A stretch of 64,000 nucleotides of DNA, from positions 33,641,362-33,705,361 of the forward strand of contig NC_060061.1 in NCBI RefSeq assembly GCF_020283565.1, in the 5' to 3' direction. Positions 11,304-21,269 of the stretch are shown piece by piece. The notes beneath the pieces were generated by a model that was given only the letters and a program-made list of their open reading frames with translations, was not told the origin of the DNA and ran no database searches. This stretch comes from Trifolium pratense (Eukaryota > Streptophyta > Magnoliopsida > Fabales > Fabaceae). Numbering within the stretch: position 1 is the first letter of the stretch; every line of letters begins with the position of its first letter. The position numbers were made by a program, and so were the translations under genes.

Positions 11304-13060
11304 TTAATTAGAAGATGATGAGTTTGCAGAAGTCCATTGATCGGAATAGACCAAATTAGAAGACACTGGACTAGTGTAGTATGAAGTGCACGGGGACTCA
11401 TGATTGTGAACACCTTCATAAGTTGTTAGCACGTAGCTTGAGTCTTCCCTATCCCTTTCCACTCTTTTCTTCACTCCACATCTTTCACCTGAACACTTGT
11501 AGTAGTTCCTGCATGTATGTAAACCATTCATTCATTCATTATTGTTAAGTTTTTTTAACTTGTAAGTTAAGCTAATCAAATTTAATTATAGGCGCTCCTA
11601 ATAACTTAAGTTGTTAATTTCCAATCACCTCAAGAACAAAACCAAAACACAATTTTTTTTTAATGGCAAATATATTATATATAAATACAGAAACGAAAAC
11701 AGTACAAGAGAAAGTTCAGGAAAATAAAGAGGTACTAGAAGTACACCCCACCTCAAGAACAAAACCAAAACACAAATAAATGCAAAAGTGTGGCAATTAT
11801 AAATCCACGAGGCCGAAGACGACTAGCAAGTGGGAGTTAGCTGATGATCTCACATAAACATAGAGTACTGATCATGTAGACAAAGAAAGAATAATTATTT
11901 GTCTTTAACTGCATCAAATTGAAACATCAACTTGCTTGCTACTACTTTTTCTGGATTCTAAAGGACAAACAAATGAGAGCCAGTAGCTCAACAAGTAGGG
12001 TTTATTAATTCTACACCATTTGTTTTACTAATTATAATTAAGCAGCCAAGAATTAATTAATTAATTAATCCATACATTACTATATAATATTAAAGCTATA
12101 AATTATTGGGATCTATATAGTTCATGTCCCCTCCATCAACTATATCAGCCGCCATACATTTATATGCTGCTGATCATACAACAAATTAATCAGACCCACC
12201 CACCATCAGCCACTATCCTATGGATCTAAATTCTACTTCACGCAGTTACACGCATTAGACAATCTCAGGTCTTGATTTCTCATCTGACGGCTATAATTCA
12301 TGCTTCGTGTACATGTTTTTTATTGGATGACTAAAGTGTATGTAAGTGCTCAAACATTGATTTATTTTCAATTTACATAATCTTTAAAAGACTTACACTC
12401 ATCATGACATGTAACTAAGATTAAGACGAATGGTTAAGTGATGTATATATAATTAATAAATTACCTTGGGTTTGGACTATTCTTGACTGACTTCTTTCCA
12501 TACTTCCTCCATTTGTATCCATCATCCATAATCTCAAGCTGCGATCGCGTTCTAAACGTGATTCTTGGGCTCACTTCTACTGTATTTTCTTTAATCCCTC
12601 CAGTTTTGCGCTTTCTGTCAAACCAAACATTCCACAAAATATAATTAATACATTAGTAGTATTATTAGTTGTAATTAACCATTTCTGTTTAATGAAAAAC
12701 AAAAATACAGATCAAGAAAATAAAAAGCACTTGCATCGTCGTGGTCGTGTTATTGTTGTTGATAGAGGTTTCATCACTGATTAATCCTTGATTAATGACA
12801 ACATCGGCGGTGGTGGTGGTGGTGGAACTAGAAGCTGCCTTATCTGATGATTGTTCAGTTTCTGAACTTTGTGACCATGATGAGTAATACTCTTGATTAT
12901 TAATATTATTATTGTTATCAACAAAAACAACATCATCAAGCACAAGATAATCAGAAAAGTTAATGAAATCAGATGAAGAAGAAGGAGCTATATTATTATT
13001 CTTATTATAGTGATGATAAGGGTTTGAAGCATTAGGGTTTCCAAAATAGCTAATATCCAT
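11304..13060 (-). CDS. WRKY transcription factor, group IIc, WRKYGKK variant (WRKY50/51 type)
   Basis: The model reads 13060-12735, 12614-12465 and 11508-11304 on the minus strand, giving 226 residues. The N-terminal half is rich in Asn, Ser and Thr. The WRKY domain carries WRKYGKK at about 144-150 instead of WRKYGQK. A C-X4-C-X23-H-X-H zinc finger follows (C164, C169, H193, H195). A phase-2 intron splits the domain at the conserved Arg (159), the usual WRKY position. In Arabidopsis the WRKYGKK form marks WRKY50/51, which act in salicylate/jasmonate defence signalling; orthology is inference. Odd point: the frame works only if intron 1 uses a GC donor (AT|GCAAGT). The GT four bases downstream leaves exon 2 in a frame with early stops. 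Intron 2 contains a 96-bp LINE tail insertion. Confidence 0.87.
11653..11748 (-). mobile_element. 5'-truncated LINE tail in WRKY intron 2
   Basis: This 96-bp insertion starts with a T run (poly-A tail on the minus strand). It is flanked by a perfect 27-bp duplication at 11626-11652 and 11749-11775 that begins CACCTCAAGAACAAAACC. A long target duplication with an A tail is the signature of target-primed reverse transcription. The sequence next to the tail resembles the LINE at 15147-15938. Confidence 0.8.
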
Positions 13061-13353
13061 TTTTTTGCAAATAATTAAGATAAAGATAGATAACTACTTC
13101 AAAAATCCCCACAGAATTTAATTTGGTCTTTTATGACAGCTTCATAGCTAATTGCTATTAGTATTAGTAGAAAATTTCATGGTGCATCCACTTGATATAT
13201 ATATATTTAAATAAATTAAATAAATATATGTAATAATAATGAAAAAATACTTTAGTTTTTTAATTCTAATATATGCTTGCTCTTTTTACATGTTATAAAG
13301 GAGAATGATCCTTCCAAACATTTTCGTGGAGGATGCAACGAAGGCTCCGCCAG
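13061..13353 (-). promoter_or_regulatory. Proximal 5' region of the WRKY gene
   Basis: AT-rich DNA upstream of the ATG at 13060 with TATATATATATTTAAAT-like runs near 13197-13213 that could supply a TATA element. The start site cannot be fixed. Confidence 0.3.
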
Positions 13354-13405
13354 TGACACGTGTCAACATCTGAGACGTGAAGGTGACGTCATTCTGATGA
13401 CGTAA
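13354..13405 (-). promoter_or_regulatory. Palindromic G-box plus two TGACG motifs upstream of the WRKY gene
   Basis: TGACACGTGTCA at 13354-13365 is a perfect 12-bp palindrome centred on CACGTG. TGACGTCA (13384-13391) and TGACGTAA (13398-13405) follow, with starts 14 bp apart. They lie about 295-345 bp upstream of the WRKY ATG. TGACG pairs are known targets of TGA bZIP factors in salicylate-responsive promoters, which would suit a WRKY50/51-type gene. Function here is inferred. Confidence 0.5.
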
Positions 13406-13814
13406 TATTAGGTCCAGCTCATCGGACGTTTATGACACTGTTGATTGTGGACACTGATACTCCCAAATAATATCCATAAGAATATCACTTTCATGGCTGT
13501 TTAGGGTGCAAATGTAAGATAATCTTACACTATTATTAGATGACACAAGTCTTTTATATAAACTTGCGCATCAAAATTTGATTTAATGATAAGATCTATT
13601 GTTTTAATTAATAAAATTAAGTTTGCTAATGGTAACAGACTTGTTTTATTTGTATATATGTACTCATTTACGATTTAATTAGAACTTCGATTCGTGCGGT
13701 GTATCAATCTAATTATCCTAATATTAATAAAAAAATATATAATAATTGTAACATTAAAAATTAGTTTAACAATAAATTTAGAAAAACAATAAAACATTCG
13801 TACAAAAACAAAAA
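13406..13814. other. Spacer, no gene seen
   Basis: AT-rich with no coding frame. It lies between the WRKY promoter motifs and a Helitron helicase relic. Confidence 0.4.
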
Positions 13815-14077
13815 TTATGGTATATTACGAAATACTTTTTTATAGGCTACATTGGAAGTCTTATTCGTCGTATCTTCACCGTCTTCGTCAATAATCAATA
13901 TTTTTAATCATTTCTAGAGGTAACTCTTGAAATCGCAACATACAACTGACCATGTAAAAACACTGGTGACGGAAGATATCTCCCAACATGCATAAGAGAT
14001 TGTCCTTAACACTTATTAATAGTCGTCATCGCAAAACAAACGATTAAAGAAAATTGACTCCGTTGAAATTTAACCAT
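13815..14077 (-). pseudogene. PIF1-type Helitron helicase relic
   Basis: The minus-strand reading contains FQRSQFSLIVCFAMT, then after a stop GQSLMHVGRYLPSPVF and LHGQLYVAISRVTSRND, ending near FRNIP before a stop at 13815. These match the last motifs of Helitron RepHel helicases (INKSQGQ-like and HGQLYVAISR). At least three in-frame stops break it. The left edge of segmental copy A begins immediately after it, and copy B does not contain it. Confidence 0.75.
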
Positions 14078-14429
14078 ATTTTAACATTGCAGATTTAATA
14101 TTAACCGATGATCAATTGATACAATATGCACTAGCAGACCAATTGTGATTTAAATTATGTCCACAAAGCGTTAAGCTCCATCAACTTTCATAGGAAAGAT
14201 TTTATACGACAGTTATCATCAATTTTTTAACCTTTAGTTATCACCAATTTTTTTTAATAAGTAAACAAAACGATGTGGTTCCAAAATTATTTAAAGATAT
14301 ATAAAATATGAAATAAGCACATAAACAAATATAGAATAATTAGTCCATGAATTCCCTATACTACTCTTATTGAAAATGCTCTTAGAATTTTTATATTTTA
14401 TTTTTTATTTTACATATTACACCTAATTA

Positions 14430-14460
14430 GACCCATGCATCGCATGGGTCAAAATTCTAG
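14430..14460 (+). mobile_element. Helitron 3' terminus (copy A)
   Basis: GACCCATGC-ATC-GCATGGGTC forms a perfect 9-bp hairpin. It is followed six bases later by CTAG and then T, the standard Helitron 3' end (hairpin plus CTRR, inserted before T). The 5' end was not located. Confidence 0.75.
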
Positions 14461-15131
14461 TTGTATATAATGGTTATAATATGCAATTAGGTTAACCCTA
14501 ATTTGCATATGCAGTTTTGGAGGGAACTTTTTCACTATCTAATTTATAAAAACAATAAAAGAAATGTGTTGTCAGTGGGAATCAAACCCGGGGTCATTTA
14601 CTATGAATAAAGTCTTTCAACCACTATGATATGTAAACCATTTGTGATTGAGATTACGTCCAAAAGGTGTTAACCATATCGAAACTTTACAATTGATAAT
14701 AAATCTTGCCGTATTAATTTATTTATATATACTCAAATAGGAAATATTTCATATATCAGTTAACCACCATGAAATAAATTTTATTTAACTCAAATTTATT
14801 TTTTTGATATTGGAATATGTATTTAGTATGCATATATGAAAATAAAAAATTAAAATTAAAATTTTTAGCTGTTAAAAATTATTATAGTTTATTTTTTTGT
14901 ATATGAAATTAGACATTATCGATTTCAAAAAAAAAGTTAGTTTTTTTTTTTTACATGAAATTAGACATTATCGATTTTTAAAAAAAAAACCTATGTAAAT
15001 TTATATTTTTATCAGCCACAAAAGAAAAACACAAATCTTGAAGAAAAAAACTATTGATTTCTTTTTTTTTTAAGCAAAAAAAATTATTTATTAGGAAGTT
15101 TCTTAACCTAATTTAAAAAAAAAAATAATCC
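14461..15131. other. AT-rich duplicated spacer
   Basis: Non-coding. It contains a local direct repeat of about 30 bp (ATGAAATTAGACATTATCGA at about 14904 and 14954) and many A/T runs. It is matched closely in copy B at 21270-21940. Confidence 0.5.
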
Positions 15132-15146
15132 AACGTTCTACATGTG

Positions 15147-15938
15147 TTTTTTTTGATAAGCAAAAAATTGTATTAATAAGGAGTACAAGAAGTACTCAAA
15201 TCCTTACAATACAATGAAATTCCTCAAATGCTAAGAATACATTCTAAAGGATTAACACACCAGTCATAGTACGAATAGGAGCAATCTCTACCCGACCGAC
15301 CAATAAACCAAAACCACGAAATGAACTTAATTTGATCTACCAACTGATTACAATCAAATATAGTACCCCTGAAAATGATGTTATTCCGTACCCTCCAAGT
15401 ACACCAAGTGGTTGCTAGCCATATCAAATGTTTCACTTTCGATCCCTTTTTCGATTTAACAATATCACCAAAGAAATTAAAATGCTTCCATCCTTCCTCA
15501 TAATGATGATACGCACAGCCTACCCATTGGTAGATACTTTTCCACACTTGTTGCATCAAGTTACAATTGAAAAAGAGATGTTTGCAGTCCTCTAATTCCT
15601 TGAAACAAAATACACAAGATAAATCATGAGAATTAGTTAAAATACCTCGATAAGCAAGAGCTGCTCTTGTAGGTAATTTTTCAATAAGTAATCGCCAACC
15701 AAAAACACCAACTTTTGATGGGATATCGTTATTCCACATCCCCTGCAAAGATGTTAATACATTTGTGTTCAATTCCCGCGCAGTTCTACCATTTTGCAGT
15801 AGAGAATAGACAGATTTAACTGAAAACATCCCCTTATTGTCCGGCGTCCATCTCCACTGATCTGACTTATCCTGCATCACATCCACATCCATCAGCAGCT
15901 GCTGTAAATATAATAGTTCACCCTGTTCCTCTGAATTT
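15147..15938 (-). mobile_element. 5'-truncated LINE, present only in copy A
   Basis: A 792-bp insertion flanked by the 15-bp duplication AACGTTCTACATGTG (15132-15146 and 15939-15953). It has a short poly-A tail on the minus strand (T run at 15147). Copy B retains the single empty site at 21941-21955. LINEs do not excise precisely, so the insertion followed the duplication. Confidence 0.92.
15224..15938 (-). pseudogene. LINE ORF2 C-terminus (zf-RVT region)
   Basis: The frame is open from the truncation point at 15938 to the stop at 15224; the first ATG is at 15892 (222 residues from there). FSVKSVYSLL, GWRLLIEKLPTRAAL, the CVFCFKELEDCKHLFFNC cysteine/histidine cluster and VWKSIYQWVG are typical of the zinc-binding region after the reverse transcriptase in plant L1-type ORF2. 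The endonuclease and catalytic reverse transcriptase are missing through 5' truncation. The remaining frame has no stop, consistent with a young insertion. Confidence 0.85.
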
Positions 15939-15953
15939 AACGTTCTACATGTG

Positions 15954-16422
15954 TTGATTCCTTTGTCAAGTTTGTTTGGCAGTGACTTGTTTTCACCTTT
16001 TAAGTTTGATTATACGCTAAATTGTGTTTATGCAAAACCATATTTTCAATTTCCATTTATACTATAGCTATTATTTTTCAAATAATAATTAGACATTAAT
16101 GATGATTGAAACAATTTGAAGTATATTGTAATCAAATCATTTTAGCCCATATTTATAGTCACAATTAGAATCAAACCGGGAAAAAAAATATTGATGTAAA
16201 AATTCTTTGTGCATCACAGTTATATATATTATCAATGAATATCACTCGTACTAACAACTTTTACAATATTTACGTAAAAAAAAAATCTTTTCACATTTCA
16301 ATGGCTCATGTTAACAATTTTGTCACACTTGCACTTAATTTACTCAGAGGTGTGTATCAATTTTCATTCTGTGTCGTGATTTATCATCTTTATTTATGAA
16401 ATCGATATTGTTTTAAAAAAAT
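15954..16422. other. Duplicated spacer
   Basis: AT-rich, matched at 21956-22425. No gene is seen. The 5' end of the Helitron that finishes at 17641 may lie here, but I could not fix it. Confidence 0.4.
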
Positions 16423-17330
16423 TTGCTAGCTTTATTTTTTAATATATATATTAAAACAGGTCCTTTGAATCTCAATCCTTTATCCGGTCAGAAGAAGTTG
16501 GTTAATGAATTACAAGTTAGATTTCGGACCTACTGCGTTGAGTTTTGCGTAACCGAAGTTACTACAGTTCTTAATTTTTTATTAGAATTTTTTTACTATA
16601 ATTCTCAATGTTGTTCGATTCTAAATTTTATTGTGCGTTATTTTTATAGGGTGCAGTGATGCTTCTGAAAATGTTTTCTGTTGATTTTCGAGATGAAATT
16701 TACCGTTTTGCAAAATTGGTTGATCCGTTTGGGAATTTGAAGTATTAGTCAAAAAAATTAACAACAATATATATTTAACACATGGCTGGTATGCTTTAAA
16801 AGATTTTTAAAATATTGGATCTACGGGGGCTTGGGTTACAATTTGGTATAATTTTATGCGATAGGTTTCGTGCAGTTATAGATCTACCAAAATTTGAACC
16901 TCCTATGAAATTCAAAATAGACAAATCACGTGTTGAGTCTGACTTCGTAGATGGTCTATCAGAAGATACAGATCTACTGTCTATACTCATGAAATTGGTG
17001 TTGATGACACCACTTTCGAGAAAAAATTAACTGCTTATAACATTACAACAGAGTTTTTGGTAAGTTTTATAACAATGTATTTTATGATACAATGTGTTAC
17101 ATAAATATATTTACTCACACAAATTTTATGTTTTTATTTTCTTATATGGTACCGTATGAAGAGTTTGGTGAGAAAGCTTTTAAGAAGAAAATGACTACAC
17201 TTGAGAATTGAGATTGTTGATGACCGTGAGAACATATGAAATTGTATTCTCATATGTGGTTCTTTTCCATACAAGCATTATAAAATTAGTGGCAAGTGGA
17301 ATAGATTGGTGGCGGCATGGAGAATTGCTA
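16423..17330 (+). pseudogene. Gene fragments captured in a Helitron (copy A)
   Basis: Several short exon-like stretches lie in the helicase orientation. They are TGPLNLNPLSGQKKLVNEL near 16460, AVIDLPKFEPPMKFKIDKS near 16872 ending at a possible GT donor near 17058, and YKHYKISGKWNRLVAAWRI near 17270. None is complete. The last piece vaguely recalls a plant B3-type DNA-binding protein, but I cannot name the donor. Copy A has a 2-bp insertion near 16980 relative to copy B that shifts the second fragment. The last fragment runs straight into helicase sequence. Confidence 0.45.
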
Positions 17331-17477
17331 TGGGTATTTTCGCATGGTCAGTTATATGTTGCTGTGTCAAGAGTCACATCGATAAATGGTTGGAAGATTT
17401 TAATCGTTGATGATAACAGCAATCTTACAAATACCACTTCAAATGTCGTTTATAAAGAAATTTTTCGTAATTTATAG
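17330..17477 (+). pseudogene. Helitron helicase C-terminus (copy A)
   Basis: VFSHGQLYVAVSRVTSINGW, then KILIVDDNSN, and ending SNVVYKEIFRNL before the stop at 17475-17477. This is the final motif block of a PIF1-type RepHel helicase. It sits about 165 bp before the Helitron 3' end on the same strand, the normal order. Upstream helicase motifs are absent. Confidence 0.78.
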
Positions 17478-17611
17478 GATTGTTTGTACTTTCATATTTA
17501 TGTAAGTTGGTGGAAATAAATTAGACAATAAATATTTTTGATTTATACGCGTATGAATTATTTTGTTTATTAGTCAAAATAGATATAATAGAATTGATCT
17601 ACAATTTTTGA

Positions 17612-17641
17612 CCCGTGCAAACGTACGGGCATGGTGACTAG
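17612..17641 (+). mobile_element. Helitron 3' terminus downstream of helicase (copy A)
   Basis: CCCGTGCAAACGTACGGG folds into a short hairpin, followed by CATGGTGA and CTAG (17638-17641), then T. It fits the helicase fragment just upstream. Confidence 0.75.
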
Positions 17642-18099
17642 TTATATGCAATGTCCTTACCAACTAAACTATGCACACGAGGTCTTACACCTAATCTTTA
17701 ATACTACCTTCATCCCAATATATAAGAGTATAAGACCTTTTGCGAAAATTTGTTGTTTCATTTTATAAGACCCTTTTTAAAGTTCAAGATGAAGTAATTA
17801 AATTTTCACAAAAATACCCCTAATTAAATGAATAGAAATAAAAGATCAATGTTTCTATCTCTTAATAATTGAAGAGTAATTTTAAAAAAATGGTGTACAT
17901 ATTGACAAATTTAATGCAAAAAAGTACTTTTATTAATTCATATATTTTTGCCAAAACAGTCTTATAAATTGAGACAACTAACCAAAAGAAATTACAACAA
18001 GGTTAAAAATCCCACCAAATACACAAACATGGCATATCTACATTATTAATCAATCATGCTCCAATGATATATATACCATCAACATAAATTTTATTAAAT
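17642..18099. other. Spacer with a Stowaway-like remnant
   Basis: Around 17699-17975, TACTACCTTCATCCCAATAT and GTCTTATAAATTGAGACAAC resemble the two sides of a decayed Stowaway MITE, but the terminal CTCCCTCC is not intact. The end of the interval should hold the glucanase 3' UTR. Confidence 0.4.
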
Positions 18100-19783
18100 T
18101 CACAATGTTATAAAAAATAATGACAATCCAATTAAAAGGATTGTCACCATACGCATTGATGTTACTATAACTCCGCTGCTCTCAATTTCTATAGGGAATA
18201 AGCATGTTCCCTTTGATGGATCCTCTGTTACAATACTACCCATTCCATTAAAATCACATGCCTCAACACTTTGATCTCTTGCTTGAAAAAATTGGTTAAA
18301 AGCATAAGATGCATTACCAGCTAATCCCAAATTATCACAAGTACAACCATATCCTAAACTTGTACAGTCAGCACCAGCACAAGCATAGTCTAATGCCCCT
18401 GGCACCAAAGAATAATTCTTAACATCTGCGCTTAGGACACACCATTTATGTTCTTGGTACTTAACACCTTTTGCTTCTTGTGGCCATTTTTCTTCTCCGT
18501 TACCAGAAAAATCTATAGGAAACTTCGCCTTTCCATCGTAGCGAAAAATTCCCCAATGACGTTCGAAAAAACCAGGTGCAATACTCTTTAAATCCTCATC
18601 AAAAAGAGAAAATAGATAAGCATCCATTGGTCCGGGGAGCATCGGAGTTCCTTTTTTGCTAGCCATGTTTTTAAGAAATCCTTGGTAAAATCTTTTTGCA
18701 TTGTTAGCATTAGCATGTTTGTTACCATCAGTTGGCCAACCAATTTCACCAACAACAATTTTAAGGTCTCCATAACCGGCCTTTTTTAATGCCCAAACAA
18801 GAGTATCTAAATTTGCATCAAACACATTGCTATATTGTGTATTATTGTCACTAATTGTCATGCTTTGGTTATCAAAGAATGCAAAATCTTCTGGAAAACC
18901 TTCACTTTGATATAGACTTAGGAAAGGGTATATGTTGACGAGAAATGGCGAATTCCTTTCGTGTAGAAATTCAAGTATTTGTTTAATAACATCACGAATG
19001 TCATCTCGAAAATCTCCATCTGATGGTTTGTTTGAATTAGACGCATAAACATCTGCATTCAAAGCTGTAGTCACCTTTACTATGTCTCCATGCCCAGCCT
19101 TATCAAGAGCTTTTTGAATATTTTGCATAGCCGGGAATGTTTTCTGCACATATGCAGAGCCATAACTTTTCAAGAATGGTTCATTTCCAACTGATACGTA
19201 TCTGCAATAACACAAGAAACAAAACTCAAATATTTTTTCAAACAAAATAAATATCATTATTATTAATTTTTTTTTCCTTCTCTAATTTTTCTATAAATAA
19301 AATAAATAAATTTATTATATTGTTATGATGTCATCAATGCAAAAATATATAACTGTGGTGTCTATTGTATAGGAAAATAACATTATACATGCATGCGCAC
19401 GAGCACACACACACACACCTGATATTCACACCCCCATTATGAAGATGTTTGGTGACATTTATTTTTACCCAATCTTCTGCATCCGAACTACTGCTAGCAA
19501 ATTTACTCAGTTGATCATTAGGAATTCCGACCATGACTTCAATGTCCATACCAGAAAAAGCCTTAACGATCCAAGAATCTGCATCAAAAAGTTTTACCTT
19601 CTTAATTCCATTATCTCTCAACATATTTGCAACAATGCTAGGACTCATAGGGTGTGATGCAAGAGCACCCCAATTGATACCAAGACCTGGTATAGATTCT
19701 GCTCCTTGGACACATTTTAGGGTGCCATAAGCTAGGACAAGTATGAAACAAATTGCTCCCATGGAGAATTGAACTCGAGCCAT
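18100..19783 (-). CDS. Glucan endo-1,3-beta-glucosidase, GH17 with X8 domain and GPI-type tail (copy A)
   Basis: Exons 19783-19419 and 19201-18100 (minus) give 488 residues. A signal peptide occupies about 1-27 (hydrophobic FILVLAYGTLK, then CVQGAES). The GH17 barrel follows, with acid/base Glu129 in VSVGNEPF and nucleophile Glu274 in VVGEIGWPTDG. The six-cysteine X8/CBM43 callose-binding domain spans about 374-456, from KWCVLSADV to GTCLFPI. The last 25 residues are hydrophobic after a Ser-rich stretch, as in GPI-anchored family members. Expected role: hydrolysis of 1,3-beta-glucan (callose) at the plasma membrane or wall, possibly at plasmodesmata (family inference). The GT donor of the only intron is the first unit of a (GT)7 repeat. 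It differs from copy B at two residues (Met8/Ile, Lys in YVQKTF/Thr). Confidence 0.92.
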
Positions 19784-19851
19784 TGGTGTTGAGTTTCAAG
19801 CCAAATTGTAGAAGTGGTAATTTATTGATTGTAACAATTGAATTCATGAGG

Positions 19852-19862
19852 TTTATATATTA
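19852..19862 (-). promoter_or_regulatory. Probable TATA box of glucanase copy A
   Basis: The minus strand reads TATATAAAC about 70 bp upstream of the ATG at 19783. The same motif is kept upstream of copy B at about 25855-25864. Confidence 0.5.
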
Positions 19863-20202
19863 ATAAAATGTTAAGTATATAACGAAAATAATTTATTACA
19901 ACTAGAATTACAACATTTTAAGCCAATATGGTTTATGCTTAGATGTATCATTAGTTACAATGTCTAAGTTTAGTGTACTATTCTAAAAGTCGGATAGTCG
20001 TTTAACTCGTTGTTTATTTTCTAATTGTAGTTTTCATTCATTATAATATACAGGAAATGAACGGTTAAATTAACAAAGAAAAAAAAAACTAAATTATATT
20101 ACTTCTAGGCATATATATCCTTTGGTTACTTTTTTCCCCGGTTTTGATAAATTAATGTATAGTTTAGACTTTTCTTTTGGGCCAAATGTATAGTATATAA
20201 AT

Positions 20203-20886
20203 AGACTTATATTTAATTATGCATTATTAAAAATTATGAAAATTGATATTCTAAAAATATTAATCGAGACAAATTTAACAAATCTTATATGATAATATTT
20301 GTCTTTATATATTAATAAAAAAATATGATCAAAATAACTTATATAAATAATACATACAGCTAAGTTAACACTATAGTGCATATAATTAAGTGGACCCAAG
20401 TGACATCTTTTATATTATAAGCTTGTATACACAAGCAAATTCTAAACCCTAATTTGTTTTTCCTGTTTTCCCTCCATTTTATCTTGCAATTTTTATTAAA
20501 AAATAATACAATTTTGTCTTGACCATTATTCGAACCCGCAACACTTCAGTGCAAGGCAATATTTCCAACCATTATGACAAATATATCAATTGTGATTAAA
20601 ATTATGTGCAATAATTGATAAGCACCATCAATTTTAAAAGTATACCATATCAAAATTATTGTTGACTATATTATTCATCACGAAATATTTTTATGTCTTT
20701 CCTGATCAATGATTTTTTTTCTACCGGATCATAAATTTAGAGAATAATTATCATATGAAATTTAGAAAGTTATTATCACGTGTAATTTAGAAAATTATTA
20801 TCAAACTCAATTCTGCTAAATCAATTTTTTTTGCAATACAACCAAACACAACCATAGTCATGTCACTAATCACATTTATTATTTTG
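20203..20886. other. Unique spacer between the segmental copies
   Basis: 684 bp absent from the duplicated unit. AT-rich, no gene. Phrases near 20510-20610 (ATTCGAACCCGCAACACT and a weak hairpin context) resemble dispersed repeat sequence but lack boundaries. Confidence 0.5.
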
Positions 20887-21238
20887 ATTTTAACATTGCA
20901 GATTTAATATTAACCGATGATCAATTGATACAATATGCACTAGCAGACCAATTGTGATTTAAATTATGTCCACAAAGCGTTAAGCTCCATCAACTTTCAT
21001 AGGAAAGATTTCATACGACAATTATCATCAATTTTTTAACCTTTAGTTATCACCAATTTTTTTTAATAAGTAAACAAAACGATGGGGTTCCAAAATTATT
21101 TAAAGATATATAAAATATGAAATAAGCACATAAACAAATATAGAATAATTAGTCCATGAATTCCCTATACTACTCTTATTGAAAATGCTCTTAGAATTTT
21201 TATATTTTATTTTTTATTTTACATATTACACCTAATTA

Positions 21239-21269
21239 GACTCATGCATCACATGAGTCAAAGTTCTAG
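21239..21269 (+). mobile_element. Helitron 3' terminus (copy B)
   Basis: GACTCATG-CATCA-CATGAGTC hairpin, then CTAG at 21266-21269 followed by T. Four bases differ from copy A within 31 bp. One pair of changes preserves base-pairing and another opens the top of the stem. Confidence 0.72.

Larger units (their letters stand above)
14078..20202. repeat. Segmental duplication, copy A
   Basis: The sequence from ATTTTAACATTGCAGATT to TATAGTATATAAAT is repeated at 20887-26205 in the same orientation. The offset is 6809 bp up to a LINE insertion in copy A and about 6001 bp after it. Apart from the LINE, only scattered substitutions and 1-4 bp indels are seen. The unit carries two Helitron 3' ends, helicase and captured gene fragments and one glucanase gene. 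Confidence 0.93.

Noticed and set aside
12689..12734. Extension of WRKY exon 1 through the downstream GT or read-through to 12689
   Set aside because: Read-through gives a hydrophobic tail without a WRKY domain, and the GT donor puts exon 2 out of frame.
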